7,846 bases of DNA from an uncultured Isosphaeraceae bacterium (GTDB lineage Bacteria; Planctomycetota; Planctomycetia; Isosphaerales; Isosphaeraceae). Below the pieces are notes generated by a model. It was not told the DNA's origin and ran no database searches. It worked only from the letters and a program-made list of their open reading frames with translations. Positions 1-5,668 of this stretch are shown piece after piece. Location: assembly GCA_937907405.1 (NCBI GenBank), contig CALCIC010001054.1, positions 1-7,846 on the forward strand. Direction: 5' to 3'. Every line of letters begins with the position of its first letter. Position 1 is the first letter of the stretch. The translations under genes and the position numbers were made by a program.

Positions 1-309
1 CGGGCCGCCGCCGGAGATCAGGGGGACGGCCTCGGCCCAGGCGAGCGCCGCGCGCTCGCGGTCGGTGAACTGGGGCGATTCGCGCCAGGCGTTGAGCAGG
101 GAGATCCGCTGCTCGGTCTCGCCGGCGGCGCGGGCGTCCTTCGTGTGCATGTCGAGGCAGAAGGCGCAGCCGTTGATCTGCGAGACCCGGATCTTCACCA
201 ACTCCAACAGGCTCGACTCCAATCCGCACTTGCGGAGGTAACCCTCCAGCGCGTACATGGCCTTGATCGGCTCGGGCGCCGCACTCTGGTAATTCACGCG
301 TTGTTGCAT
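1..309 (-). CDS. Carboxymuconolactone decarboxylase / AhpD-like protein (C-terminus cut by window edge)
   Basis: This is an alkylhydroperoxidase-like protein of the carboxymuconolactone decarboxylase (CMD) family. The first 103 residues are visible and the frame runs off the left edge; the family is usually somewhat longer than this. The signature is C48-A-F-C51 with H55 (CxxCxxxH, in NGCAFCLDMH), the redox-active thiol pair and proton-relay histidine of AhpD-type proteins. It follows a helix holding the LLELVKIRVSQ stretch typical of the family, and WAEAVPLIS matches the next family helix. The ATG at 309 is preceded by TAGGAG, so the stop codon of the upstream sigma factor overlaps this gene's ribosome-binding site and the two are surely co-transcribed. 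In ECF41 systems the adjacent CMD-type gene (a 'COE' gene) is the known regulatory target of the sigma factor. The true substrate is unknown; peroxide or other reactive-species detoxification is an inference. Confidence 0.93.
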   Translation of the reverse strand, partial: MQQRVNYQSAAPEPIKAMYALEGYLRKCGLESSLLELVKIRVSQINGCAFCLDMHTKDARAAGETEQRISLLNAWRESPQFTDRERAALAWAEAVPLISGGGP

Positions 310-319
310 GATCGTGCTC
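310..319 (-). promoter_or_regulatory. Ribosome-binding site of the CMD gene overlapping the sigma factor stop
   Basis: The minus-strand sequence reads TAGGAGCACGATC before the ATG. The TAG is the sigma factor's stop codon and AGGAG is a good Shine-Dalgarno core. This points to translational coupling of the two genes and fixes the CMD start at 309. Confidence 0.75.
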
Positions 320-1237
320 CTAAACTTGAGGTTCGTCGGCCGGATCGTTGATGGAGTCCGGCCCGGGGAAAGGCCACCGTTCCAGCTTGTCGGGGTTGAG
401 GACGACGTAGAGCGTCCCGACTCGCCCCTGGAATTCGTCGAACGTGAAGACCTCGACGACGCGTCCCCCGATCGAGACGACGACCCCCGGCCGGCCGTTC
501 ACGCGGGTCCGCGCGACGTCGAAGTGATGAGCCGCGGCCTTGGGGAAGACCACGGAGAACAGCTTGGCGATCTGGCGACGGTTGGTCAGCGGCCGGGGCG
601 CGGCGTGCGCCTTGCCGCCGCCGTCGGAGTACAGCACCGCGTCGGGCGCCAGGAGCGATTCGATGGCGTCGACGTCCCCCGATCGGCAGGCTTCGAAGAA
701 CCGGTTCGCGAGGGCCTCGGCCTGTTCCGTCGTCGTCTGGAACCGGCGGTCGTTGTTCTCGACGCGCTTCCGGGCGCGAGCGACGATCTGCCGGACGTTC
801 ACCGGCGTTTTGTCGATCAGCGTGGCGATCTCGTCGAACTCGTAGCCGAAGACCTCGCGGAGCAGGTACGCGGCCCGCTCGGCCGGCGAGAGGGTTTCGA
901 GCAGCACGAGGAACGCCATGGAGAGCGACTCGGCCATTTCCAGCCGGTCGGCCTCCGCGCCTGCCCAACTCTCGGCGACCGGCTCGGGGAGCCAGGGGCC
1001 GATGTAGGTCTCGCGGCGTTTGGCCTGCCGGAGTCGGTCGATGCAAAGCCGCGTGGTCGCCTTCACGAGCCAGGCGTCGGCCTGCTCGACTCCCGAGACT
1101 TGCTGATAGCGCAGGTAGGCGTCCTGCACGGCGTCCTCGGCGTCGGCCGCGCTGCCGAGCATGCGATAGGCCAGGGCCAGCAGCCTCGGCCGCAACCGCT
1201 CGACATCCGCTTCGGCCGATTCCATGCGTGCGTTCAT
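320..1237 (-). CDS. ECF41-type RNA polymerase sigma factor with SnoaL-like C-terminal domain
   Basis: This is a 305-residue extracytoplasmic-function sigma factor. Region 2 lies at about 13-78 (LRPRLLALAYRMLGS, then AEDAVQDAYLR, then the W56/D67RLR segment). Region 4 is at about 105-160 (LSPAERAAYLLREVFGYEFDEIA, then the VNVRQIVARARKRV recognition helix). A SnoaL/NTF2-like extension fills about 172-290. All three hallmark motifs of the ECF41 group are present: WLPEP at 82-86 in the linker, DGGGK at 205-209 and NPDKL at 281-285. In this group the C-terminal extension replaces a separate anti-sigma factor and tunes activity; no anti-sigma gene is seen here. The ATG at 1237 has GGAGA 10 nt upstream; an internal ATG at 1225 is a less likely alternative. 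The gene leads an operon with the CMD gene and lies behind a matching ECF41-like promoter, suggesting autoregulation. The inducing signal is not known for this family member. Confidence 0.96.
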   Translation of the reverse strand: MNARMESAEADVERLRPRLLALAYRMLGSAADAEDAVQDAYLRYQQVSGVEQADAWLVKATTRLCIDRLRQAKRRETYIGPWLPEPVAESWAGAEADRLEMAESLSMAFLVLLETLSPAERAAYLLREVFGYEFDEIATLIDKTPVNVRQIVARARKRVENNDRRFQTTTEQAEALANRFFEACRSGDVDAIESLLAPDAVLYSDGGGKAHAAPRPLTNRRQIAKLFSVVFPKAAAHHFDVARTRVNGRPGVVVSIGGRVVEVFTFDEFQGRVGTLYVVLNPDKLERWPFPGPDSINDPADEPQV

Positions 1238-1261
1238 GGCGTCGTCGTCTCCAGGCCCATT

Positions 1262-1280
1262 GATCAGTCCGCGACTGATC
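1262..1280. repeat. Perfect 8-bp inverted repeat in the sigma factor leader
   Basis: GATCAGTC-CGC-GACTGATC is a perfect inverted repeat with a 3-nt spacer. It lies between the predicted ECF -10 element (1295-1298) and the ribosome-binding site (1248-1252). It could act as a DNA operator just downstream of the transcription start or as a hairpin at the 5' end of the mRNA. Which of these, if any, is inference. Confidence 0.7.
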
Positions 1281-1294
1281 CAATCATGGGCAAG

Positions 1295-1321
1295 GACGAA
1301 GACGGCTGCAATTCCGTGACG
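1295..1321 (-). promoter_or_regulatory. Candidate ECF41-type promoter of the sigma-CMD operon
   Basis: On the minus strand the sequence is CGTCACG (1321-1315), exactly 16 nt, then CGTC (1298-1295). The published ECF41 target consensus, as I recall it, is TGTCACA-n16-CGTC, so the core GTCAC, the spacing and the -10 all match and only the outer two bases of the -35 differ. A start site near 1286-1288 would give a leader of about 50 nt. The placement directly before an ECF41 gene supports autoregulation. Confidence 0.65.
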
Positions 1322-1451
1322 TCGCGACCGAGAATCCTCGGACGGGAATCACGGACGATCCCAACGGAAGCGCAGCGCGGGGTGACCCGAGGCGATCGGT
1401 TCCATCGCCGTTGAGTTGAGGAGATGACGGGGGGTGGAACGGGAACGCGTG

Positions 1452-1493
1452 AAAAGAAGATCGCGCGCCGCCTGACCACGGCGGGTCAGGCGG
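1452..1493 (-). terminator. Hairpin terminator downstream of the small basic protein gene
   Basis: CCGCCTGACC (1468-1477) pairs perfectly with GGTCAGGCGG (1484-1493), a 10-bp stem with a 6-nt loop. On the minus strand it is followed after 7 nt by TCTTCTTTT (1460-1452). The gap before the T-rich stretch makes it a non-ideal intrinsic terminator. Its position between the end of the basic protein gene (1575) and the ECF promoter (1321) fits a terminator that insulates the two units. Confidence 0.65.
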
Positions 1494-1574
1494 ATCGGAT
1501 CGACGCAGTCGAGGTGGGGGGCGATGATCGTCGGGCGTCGAGATCAAAACGAAGGTCGGCGGTACGGCCGATCC

Positions 1575-1718
1575 TTAAAGCCCCTTGCCGCCGAGGTGCT
1601 TGCGCTTGCGGCGGTTGCGGACGCCGTGTTGCTTCACGCGTCGGCCCTTGGCGGTCGGGGAGCTGTCGGCCTTCCTGCGCCACTTGCCACTTTTGCGATG
1701 CTTCGTCTTGACCTTCAT
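1575..1718 (-). CDS. Small, highly basic protein of unknown function
   Basis: This encodes a 47-residue protein beginning MKVKTKHRKSGKW and ending HLGGKGL. By hand count it has 11 Lys and 9 Arg and only one acidic residue, so it should bind nucleic acid (ribosome, rRNA or DNA), though I recognise no named family. It is not bL34, bL35, bL36 or Thx by eye. Codons are mostly G/C-ending like those of neighbouring genes. I chose the ATG at 1718 because GGTGGG lies 4 nt upstream; in-frame ATGs at 1730 and 1736 would add four or six residues, and a longer frame reaches 1883 but would run upstream of the candidate promoter start. The gene is bracketed by a promoter-like element and structured leader (1757-1859) and a hairpin terminator (1468-1493), so it appears to be its own transcription unit. 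The proof of its reality would be conservation in other planctomycetes. Confidence 0.6.
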   Translation of the reverse strand: MKVKTKHRKSGKWRRKADSSPTAKGRRVKQHGVRNRRKRKHLGGKGL

Positions 1719-1756
1719 CGGGCCCACCATTTTCATAAGATTTCGACGCGGAACGA

Positions 1757-1789
1757 CCGACCCCGAAAACCAACCCCACGGTGGGTCGG
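1757..1789 (-). promoter_or_regulatory. Leader stem-loop upstream of the small basic protein gene
   Basis: CCGACCC (1757-1763) is complementary to GGGTCGG (1783-1789), giving a 7-bp stem with a 19-nt loop that itself contains CCCAC-G-GTGGG. In the minus-strand transcript it lies some 20-40 nt before the start codon. A structured leader before a very basic protein could be an autoregulatory site, but that is inference. Confidence 0.4.
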
Positions 1790-1829
1790 AGCGCGAACCG
1801 CGATCATCGATTATCGATTGAGAGGGACG

Positions 1830-1859
1830 ATTATGCCCTCTCCGGCCCTCTGAATGCAA
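1830..1859 (-). promoter_or_regulatory. Candidate sigma70-like promoter of the small basic protein gene
   Basis: The minus strand shows TTGCAT (1859-1854), 18 nt, then CATAAT (1835-1830). The -10 matches TATAAT at five of six positions; the -35 matches only in TTG, so it is weak. Just downstream, at 1806-1818, lies ATCGAT-T-ATCGAT, a near-palindromic AT-rich repeat close to the predicted start site. Outside these elements the stretch 1737-1916 holds no gene. Confidence 0.4.
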
Positions 1860-1916
1860 GGCGAACCGGAGCGAACGTCGCAATCAGGCTTGAAGAACTC
1901 CGCCGTCCCCCTCGGC

Positions 1917-2576
1917 TTACGGCACGCCGAACCAGTAGAGCAGGCCGACGACCAGCCCCCCCACGACCGCCACGACGACGCCGGGGACGCGGCGGAGCTT
2001 GAGGTAGAAGATCAGGATCAGGCCGGAAAGGGAGATGACGACTAATAGGACGGCGGAGACGTCGACGACCAGCGACCAGACGGGGCCGGAATCGCGCCCC
2101 TTGTGAAGGTCGTTGATCACCCCCACGACGCCGTGGGCGGTCTCGCTGAGGGTATATCGGCCGTCGTCGCGGTTGATGAAGGCGTCGGCGGCGTAGCCGG
2201 GCCCCTTGAAGGCGACCAGAACCTCGTCGTCGTCGACCCGGAACTCGGCGACCGCCCCCCGGACGCCGTGAGCCGCGCGCAGATGCTCGACCACTTCCAG
2301 CTTGGCGACCTCGCCCGACGGGGACGACGGGGTCAAAAGCTTGGGGTCGACGCGGCCCTCGGCGTCGGCTCGGCTCTCCATCCCGCCGAGGAACCAGTCG
2401 GGGTGGTTGAGGGTCACGCCCGTCACGCTGAAGAACAGGACCGCGATCAGGCCGAACATCGAGACGTAGATGTGCAGCCAGCGGATGAACGCCGCGAACC
2501 GGATCGCCAGGCGACGGCGTCGCGGCCGGTCGGCGTCAGGGGTCGTCGTCGGGGGCGTCGTCGCGAGTTCGCTCAC
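1917..2576 (-). CDS. PepSY-TM-like membrane protein (PepSY_TM_like_2 type)
   Basis: This is a 219-residue inner-membrane protein with a short, basic cytoplasmic N-terminus (RPRRRRLAIRF) and three hydrophobic segments at about 33-54, 166-192 and 198-217. A periplasmic loop of about 110 residues lies between the first two. Family-type features are RWLHIYVSMFG in helix 1 with H35, LNHPDW with H58, and DLHKGR with H158 just before helix 2. These membrane-proximal histidines are suggestive of haem or metal binding, which is inference. I chose the GTG at 2576, which begins 4 nt after the stop of the ApbE-DUF2271 gene; an ATG at 2639 would give 240 residues but overlap the upstream gene by 59 nt, and the next ATG is inside helix 1. 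Members of this family occur with DUF2271 and ApbE proteins, so it likely partners them in an extracytoplasmic redox complex. Confidence 0.88.
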   Translation of the reverse strand: MSELATTPPTTTPDADRPRRRRLAIRFAAFIRWLHIYVSMFGLIAVLFFSVTGVTLNHPDWFLGGMESRADAEGRVDPKLLTPSSPSGEVAKLEVVEHLRAAHGVRGAVAEFRVDDDEVLVAFKGPGYAADAFINRDDGRYTLSETAHGVVGVINDLHKGRDSGPVWSLVVDVSAVLLVVISLSGLILIFYLKLRRVPGVVVAVVGGLVVGLLYWFGVP

Positions 2577-2580
2577 GTCG

Positions 2581-4179
2581 TCACTTCTTGGGATCGGGCT
2601 TGCGACGGTATTCGATGGTCGCGGATTTGATCTCGTCATTCCCCTTCAGGTCCTCGGTGAACGGCGACGCGGCGAGGGTCACGTCCTTGCGGATGTTCTG
2701 GTACGTGCCGTGCTCGCGGGCGGCTTCGACGTAGATCGTGTAGTCGCCCTGGGGAGCGAGCTTTCCCAGGTCGTCCTTGCCGTCCCAGACGACGCGATAC
2801 TTGCCCGGCGCGCGGGTCGGCCTCGACATCACGAAGATCATCTCTCGTTTGTCGGTCTTCTTGCGGAGCTGGTCGGCCCGGTACCACCGTTTGAGGTCCG
2901 GGACCCACTGGAACGGCCCGGCGCCCCCCTGGGAGAGCCAGAGGATCAGGTTGCGGACCGGCCGCCCCTCCTTGTCCTCGACCCAGACCGCGACGTAGGG
3001 ACGGCGATAGCGGGTGCCGGCGTCGGATGGGTTGTTGATCTCGAAGTCGACGGCCAGCTCGTAGTCGGGGTTCCACGGCGCGGCGGTCGATCGTTCGGCT
3101 TCGGCCGGCTCGACGGCCGGCTTCGGCTCCTGGTCGGCGGCGAGGGCGAAGGCGGGGTGTTCGAGTCGGCCCCAGCGGGCGCTGCGGAAGGTTCGGCCGT
3201 CGGCGAGCACGATCAGGCAGGCGGCGTCGTCGGCGGCGTCGACCAGTCGGAGGCTTTCCTCGGGGGTGAGGACGTTGCAGATGGTGGCCAGCGCGTCGGC
3301 GTCGGCCGAGTCCGGCGCTACGACCGTGGCCCCGGCGACGGCCTCGACCGGTCGACCGGCGCGCGGGTCGAAGATGTGCGAGTACCAGCGTCCGTTGATC
3401 GAGAATCCGCGTTGGGAACGGCCGCTGGAGGCGACGGCGCGGTCGTGGACCTCGATCAGAGTCAACGGCGGCGACGACTCCGAATCGGCCAGGGGGTCGA
3501 CCACGCCGATGAACCCGGCGGTCTCGCCGACGGCCCGGAGGTCGCCGCCGACGTTGAGCACGAGGCCGCGAACGCCGCCGACCTTCATCGCGGCGGCGCA
3601 GGCGCGTTCGAGGACGTACCCCTTGGCGATGGCGTTGAGGCTGAGCGGACAATCCGAGAGCGGTTCGGCCGCGCGGGCTTCGGCGTCCAGCCGCCAGGCG
3701 GGGCGCGTCAGCGCGTCGCGCGCCCGCTGGATCGCGTCGGCGGAAGGCTCGCGGCCGGTCGCGGCGGCCTCGGCCCAGAGCCGACTGAGGATCTCGACCC
3801 GCGGATCGAACGCGCCGGCGGATCGCCGCCGCCAGGCGTCGGCGGCCCGGAGCAGATCCCAGAGCGGCGGCGAGACGGCCTGAAGCCGGCCCGTCGCGCG
3901 GCGCCATCGCGAGAACTCGCTGTCCGGGTCGTAGCCGCTGAGGATCGCCGACAAACCGTCGATCGCCCCAAGCACGCGGGCCTCGGCGTCGCGGGCGGCG
4001 TCGGGACCGTCGGCCCAGACGCGCAAGTCGAGCGACGTCCCCATCACGCTCTCATGCGAGAAAACGTGGGGCTCGCCGGCCGTCGCCGCGAGGGGATGAC
4101 AGCCGATGAACAGAGCAAGGCCGGCCAGAAGCCGGAACGGACGTCGCGGCGCGGCGTGGCGAGGGCGGGTGTAGTTCAT
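2581..4179 (-). CDS. Secreted ApbE-type FMN transferase fused to a DUF2271 domain
   Basis: This 532-residue exported protein joins two domains. An N-terminal signal sequence (basic start, hydrophobic core LLAGLALFIG at about 17-26, then C27 or a cleavage near A34) leads to an ApbE domain at about 36-340. ApbE proteins transfer FMN from FAD to a Thr/Ser of extracytoplasmic proteins in a Mg2+-dependent reaction. Motifs seen are AIAKGY (183-188), NVGGDLRAVG (209-218), SSGRSQRGF (251-259), HIFDPRAGRP (268-277) and the metal-site DSADADALAT (290-299). After a Pro/Glu-rich linker (about 347-370), a DUF2271 domain spans about 373-525, with YVAVWVEDKEG, WDGKDDLGK and EAAREHGTYQN. These two are more often separate neighbouring genes. 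The start at 4179 gives a clean signal sequence; upstream ATGs at 4305 and 4332 lie at or before the predicted promoter start. There is no clear Shine-Dalgarno. A terminal DEIKSAT resembles a flavinylation motif. Confidence 0.92.
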   Translation of the reverse strand: MNYTRPRHAAPRRPFRLLAGLALFIGCHPLAATAGEPHVFSHESVMGTSLDLRVWADGPDAARDAEARVLGAIDGLSAILSGYDPDSEFSRWRRATGRLQAVSPPLWDLLRAADAWRRRSAGAFDPRVEILSRLWAEAAATGREPSADAIQRARDALTRPAWRLDAEARAAEPLSDCPLSLNAIAKGYVLERACAAAMKVGGVRGLVLNVGGDLRAVGETAGFIGVVDPLADSESSPPLTLIEVHDRAVASSGRSQRGFSINGRWYSHIFDPRAGRPVEAVAGATVVAPDSADADALATICNVLTPEESLRLVDAADDAACLIVLADGRTFRSARWGRLEHPAFALAADQEPKPAVEPAEAERSTAAPWNPDYELAVDFEINNPSDAGTRYRRPYVAVWVEDKEGRPVRNLILWLSQGGAGPFQWVPDLKRWYRADQLRKKTDKREMIFVMSRPTRAPGKYRVVWDGKDDLGKLAPQGDYTIYVEAAREHGTYQNIRKDVTLAASPFTEDLKGNDEIKSATIEYRRKPDPKK

Positions 4180-4303
4180 GAGGATGAGCCGGGGGCGGAA
4201 GCCGTGGTCCCTCGCCAAGCGGAGGCCACCTACGACGCCCGAGAAGGCAGGCGCTCCTGGGGCTGGGTCGTCTATTTTGGAAACGCGATCGCGGGCATGG
4301 AGC

Positions 4304-4332
4304 ATTTTATCGCGGCGATCAAGAGGTATCAA
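4304..4332 (-). promoter_or_regulatory. Sigma70-type promoter of the ApbE-DUF2271/PepSY operon
   Basis: The minus strand reads TTGATA (4332-4327), a 17-nt spacer, then TAAAAT (4309-4304). Both hexamers match the sigma70 consensus at five of six positions and the spacing is optimal. Transcription would start near 4297, giving a leader of about 118 nt before the ATG at 4179, and this excludes the upstream ATG candidates. Confidence 0.6.
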
Positions 4333-4366
4333 TCGACGCGACCGCCAGGGGATCGGGTGTTCCCTG

Positions 4367-4395
4367 TTCTCAGTCGTGACGGGCTGGACTATGAT
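4367..4395 (+). promoter_or_regulatory. Candidate sigma70-type promoter of the terC operon
   Basis: TTCTCA (4367-4372), 17 nt, then TATGAT (4390-4395). The -10 matches at five of six positions and the -35 at four. The start would be near 4402, about 125 nt before the TerC start codon. It is the best plus-strand match I found in the gap but is not strong. Confidence 0.35.
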
Positions 4396-4526
4396 GAACC
4401 TGATACGCCGTCGACCGGCGCGACTTGGGAATCCTCATCTCCGGCGAGACGGCCCAGGATTGATCATCCACAGAGACGGTGGGTCGCGGCCGTGAACGAC
4501 GGCGGCCCGGACTCCTTGAGACTCGC

Positions 4527-5291
4527 ATGACGCTCGATTACCTGATCTCGATCGGCAAGATCATCCTCTTCGACCTGGTCTTGTCCGGCGACAACGCCGT
4601 AGTCATCGGCCTGGCCGCCCACCGGCTCCCCCCTCTGCAGCGAAAGCGAGCGTTGTTCTGGGGATGCGGACTGGCGATCGTGATGCGGATCGTGCTGACT
4701 CTGATCGTCGCCTACCTGTTGGTGATCCCCGGCCTCCGGTTCGTCGGCGCCGTGTTGCTCGCCTGGATCGCCTGCAAACTGATGTTGGAGGAGGTTCAGG
4801 AGCACGAGCACCCCGGCGCCGCGCCGACGTCGTTGTTGAAGGCGGTCCAGCGGATCGCCCTGGCCGATTTCATCATGAGCCTCGACAACGTGCTGGCGAT
4901 CGCCGGCGCCAGCGACGCCGACCCGAGCCGGATCGTCTTCGGCCTGATCCTGTCGATCTCGATGCTGCTGGCCCTCAGCGCGATCATCACCGAGATGATG
5001 AGCCGATACCGATGGATCGCCTACGCCGGAGCGGCGGTCCTGGCGTGGACCGCGGCGGACATGATGGCCGAAGACCTGGAGACGTTCTTCGCCGCCGGCC
5101 GCGGCTCGGGCGTCCACGAGTTTTCGCACTGGGGCCTGTGGGCGTTGCGGATCACCCTGGTCACCCTCTGCTTGACGGTCAATTGGTGGCTGCCGGACGC
5201 CGAGGCCGCGACGATCCCTTCCGTGGGAGCTAAGATCGAGGAAGGTCCGGACGCCGACGACGTTCATCTGGAGCCGATCGGCGAGCGCTGA
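4527..5291 (+). CDS. TerC-family integral membrane protein (probable metal ion exporter, YjbE-like)
   Basis: This is a 254-residue polytopic membrane protein with about seven hydrophobic segments. It carries the two signature acidic motifs of TerC proteins, one in each half of the inverted-repeat fold: SGDNAVVIG at 20-28 (D22, N23) and SLDNVLAIAG at 118-127 (D120, N121). These membrane aspartates are the presumed metal-binding sites. A cytoplasmic loop EEVQEHEHPG at about 88-97 is rich in Glu and His. Some TerC proteins (the Bacillus YceF and YkoY proteins) export Mn2+ to load secreted enzymes, and others are linked to tellurite resistance; the substrate here is not shown. The ATG at 4527 starts right at the first motif-bearing helix, as is usual; an upstream in-frame ATG at 4479 adds only an Arg-rich stretch. 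It leads a plus-strand operon with the next two genes. The hydrophilic C-terminal tail (about 224-254) is acidic. Confidence 0.93.
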   Translation: MTLDYLISIGKIILFDLVLSGDNAVVIGLAAHRLPPLQRKRALFWGCGLAIVMRIVLTLIVAYLLVIPGLRFVGAVLLAWIACKLMLEEVQEHEHPGAAPTSLLKAVQRIALADFIMSLDNVLAIAGASDADPSRIVFGLILSISMLLALSAIITEMMSRYRWIAYAGAAVLAWTAADMMAEDLETFFAAGRGSGVHEFSHWGLWALRITLVTLCLTVNWWLPDAEAATIPSVGAKIEEGPDADDVHLEPIGER

Positions 5292-5318
5292 TGGAATTCA
5301 ACCGACGGGGGTCCGAGA

Positions 5319-5609
5319 ATGCCCGCGATACAAGCGACGGCCGGCGCGCTGAGACAGGCTCATGATCCCGAAGCGCTAGGACCGATTCCCAAGGAGCTGG
5401 CGATCCTGTTCGTGGTCGCCGGGGTCGGCGGCGTGCTCTTGCCGGGGCCGATCGGCACGCCGTTCCTGATCATCGGCGCCGTCGCGCTTTGGCCCAGGGC
5501 GCTTGAGGCGGCCGATCGCGGCATTCGCGAACGGTTCCCCAGGGCGCATCGCGTCGGCGTCCGACAGGTCAAGCGATTCGTCGCCGACCTCGAGCGGCGG
5601 TATCCCTGA
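5319..5609 (+). CDS. Small PGPGW-like membrane protein
   Basis: This encodes a 96-residue protein of unknown function. A hydrophobic hairpin spans about 25-59, two short helices broken by LLPGPIGTPF at 40-49. The pattern of a glycine-rich helix, PGP turn, second helix ending in a short ALW segment and then an amphipathic tail resembles the putative transmembrane PGPGW family; the match is by eye and the canonical GW is replaced by IG. The C-terminal tail (about 60-96) is basic and amphipathic and should be cytoplasmic or membrane-lying. The ATG at 5319 is 27 nt after the TerC stop and follows a G-rich stretch (GGGGG at about 5307-5311) that may serve as ribosome-binding site. Its place between a TerC protein and an ion channel suggests an accessory membrane role, which is inference. 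Confidence 0.75.
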   Translation: MPAIQATAGALRQAHDPEALGPIPKELAILFVVAGVGGVLLPGPIGTPFLIIGAVALWPRALEAADRGIRERFPRAHRVGVRQVKRFVADLERRYP

Positions 5610-5668
5610 GAGCCGGCGAGGCGGTTCAGGGTCCGCCGCGACGCGGGTGAGGATCGGGACGAGCGACG

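Larger units (their letters stand above)
4180..4526. other. Divergent intergenic region between the ApbE and TerC operons
   Basis: These 347 nt separate two head-to-head transcription units. The stretch contains one good minus-strand promoter (4304-4332) and one weaker plus-strand promoter (4367-4395), with about 34 bp between their -35 elements. I saw no convincing small gene and no riboswitch; open frames across it are spurious extensions of the flanking genes or antisense shadows. Confidence 0.6.

Noticed and set aside
1361..1387. A second ECF41-like -35 (GGTCACC on the minus strand at 1387-1381)
   Set aside because: Sixteen nucleotides downstream the sequence is TTGG (1364-1361), not CGTC, so only half of the promoter is present.
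294..1414. Long frames overlapping the sigma factor on both strands (329 residues minus, 368 residues plus)
   Set aside because: The ECF41 frame has complete sigma domains and all three group motifs; the others are frame shadows.
4180..4332. Upstream ATG starts (4332, 4305) for the ApbE-DUF2271 gene
   Set aside because: They would place about 50 non-conserved residues before the signal sequence and lie at or upstream of the predicted transcription start near 4297.
4396..4526. A yybP-ykoY type manganese riboswitch before the TerC gene
   Set aside because: Such riboswitches often precede this family, but I could not find the conserved internal-loop sequences or a matching multi-stem layout in the leader.
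2470..4530. 686-residue open frame on the plus strand
   Set aside because: It is antisense to the ApbE-DUF2271 and PepSY-TM-like genes, whose motifs are unmistakable. Its product is low-complexity (G, R, V, E, D) with no domain, as expected of a shadow frame in high-G+C DNA.
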